DNA of 6,602 bases from an uncultured Victivallales bacterium (GTDB lineage Bacteria; Verrucomicrobiota; Lentisphaeria; Oligosphaerales; JAFGRS01), in contig CAILKC010000851.1 of assembly GCA_903834675.1 (NCBI GenBank), positions 1-6,602 on the forward strand. Direction: 5' to 3'. The notes under the pieces are model-generated. The model was not told where the DNA came from and did no database searches. It saw nothing but the letters and a program-made list of their open reading frames with translations. The position numbers were made by a program, and so were the translations under genes. This document shows, piece after piece, positions 6,364-6,602 of the stretch. Positions within the stretch are counted from its first letter, which is position 1; the number at the start of each line of letters is the position of its first letter.

Positions 6364-6432
6364 GCCTATGCTAGTCCCGGTCCTAAAGCCTGACAGGAAT
6401 GGTGGACCAAGGCTTGGACGCCTAGCGTAGGC
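6364..6432. repeat. Large nested imperfect inverted repeat upstream of asnB
   Basis: GCCTATGCTAG (6364-6374) pairs with CTAGCGTAGGC (6422-6432) over 11 bp with a single G-T wobble. Inside it, GTCC (6380-6383) and AAGCC (6386-6390) pair with GGCTTGGAC (6411-6419), giving 9 bp with a 2-nt bulge and a 20-nt apical loop. An alternative inner pairing is GGTCC (6379-6383) with GGACC (6404-6408). It does not share the CCCAGGG or CCCC/GGGG blocks of the neighbouring REP-like hairpins, and no T-run follows. It could be a structured RNA, a protein-binding palindrome or a repeat of another family. Confidence 0.55.
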
Positions 6433-6484
6433 ATATTCTTGGCAATACGTAACGACACAGGTTACAACTCAGGTGCATTTCCCT

Positions 6485-6602
6485 GCCCCAACGGGGCTGT
6501 GGCTCAGAGCCCAGGGTTGCGGCCATGGTGCCGCTACCCTGGGTCAGATGTGGTCATGGTTTCCTACCCCAACGGGGTTGCGTCTTGGCACCATGACGCA
6601 AC
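6485..6602. repeat. REP-like hairpin cluster (right), cut by the window edge
   Basis: Four palindromes lie in series. GCCCC-AAC-GGGGC is at 6485-6497. CCCAGGGTTGCGGC (6510-6523) pairs with GCCGCTACCCTGGG (6530-6543) with one T-T mismatch and a 6-nt loop. ACCCC-AAC-GGGGT is at 6566-6578. GTTGCGTC (6577-6584) pairs with GACGCAAC (6595-6602). The first and third units share CCCCAACGGGG exactly. In addition, CATGGTGCC (6524-6532) is the reverse complement of GGCACCATG (6587-6595), linking the second and fourth units. The cluster resembles REP-like intergenic elements and shares its building blocks with 66-107. It continues to the last base, so its right end is unknown. Confidence 0.65.

Larger units (their letters stand above)
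6249..6484. other. asnB leader and upstream non-coding region
   Basis: I see no coding frame in this stretch. It should contain the asnB promoter on the minus strand, but only weak candidates are visible. A TTGACC (minus strand, 6306-6301) has no good -10 at 16-18 nt, and a CAATAT (around 6327-6332) lacks a properly spaced -35. Base composition is less GC-rich than in the genes. Besides the nested inverted repeat at 6364-6432, there is a 5-bp stem GTAAC (6449-6453) with GTTAC (6461-6465), and short complementary segments near the asnB ribosome site described in the findings. Confidence 0.5.

Noticed and set aside
6485..6602. CRISPR array suggested by repeated CCCCAACGGGG
   Set aside because: There are only two exact copies, within larger non-identical palindromes, with no uniform repeat and spacer lengths.

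Overview
This window looks like a GC-rich bacterial chromosome segment. It holds four genes in a converging layout, flanked by non-coding DNA that is rich in short palindromes. The three recognisable genes (araD, mutS2, asnB) are widely distributed and do not fix a lineage. The outer regions carry hairpins of the types CCCAGGG...CCCTGGG and (G/A)CCCC-NNN-GGGG(C/T). These resemble the REP-like intergenic palindromes I associate with genomes of the PVC group (Planctomycetota, Verrucomicrobiota) and neighbouring uncultured phyla. That placement is a low-confidence inference. I see no mobile-element gene, phage gene, CRISPR array, tRNA or rRNA.

Layout. Positions 1-322 are non-coding, with a compound palindrome at 66-107 and a second GCCCC-NNN-GGGGC hairpin at 263-275. 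A plus-strand gene (323-1159) encodes an unrecognised protein with two N-terminal membrane segments and an extra-membrane alpha/beta domain. A 17-bp perfect hairpin with a GAAA loop (1186-1208 and 1203-1225 region, stem 1187-1224 plus the closing A-T pair) separates it from plus-strand araD (1251-1946), a complete L-ribulose-5-phosphate 4-epimerase. Minus-strand mutS2 (4350-1966) ends only 19 nt from araD, tail to tail. Minus-strand asnB (6248-4350) lies immediately upstream of mutS2 and overlaps it in a TGATG stop/start junction, so the two form a coupled operon read right to left. Positions 6249-6602 form the asnB leader and upstream region, with a large nested inverted repeat (6364-6432) and another run of REP-like hairpins (6485-6602) reaching the window edge.

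Function. AsnB makes asparagine (or amidates another carboxylate) using glutamine. MutS2 is an ATPase with a C-terminal Smr domain, linked in other bacteria to suppression of recombination or rescue of collided ribosomes. AraD links pentose catabolism to D-xylulose 5-phosphate, but no other arabinose gene is present here. I see no single pathway uniting the four genes and no clear new system. The points most worth following up are the Smr motif in MutS2 (INLLG where the family's LDLRG is expected), the structured asnB leader, the hairpin before araD and the unknown membrane protein.
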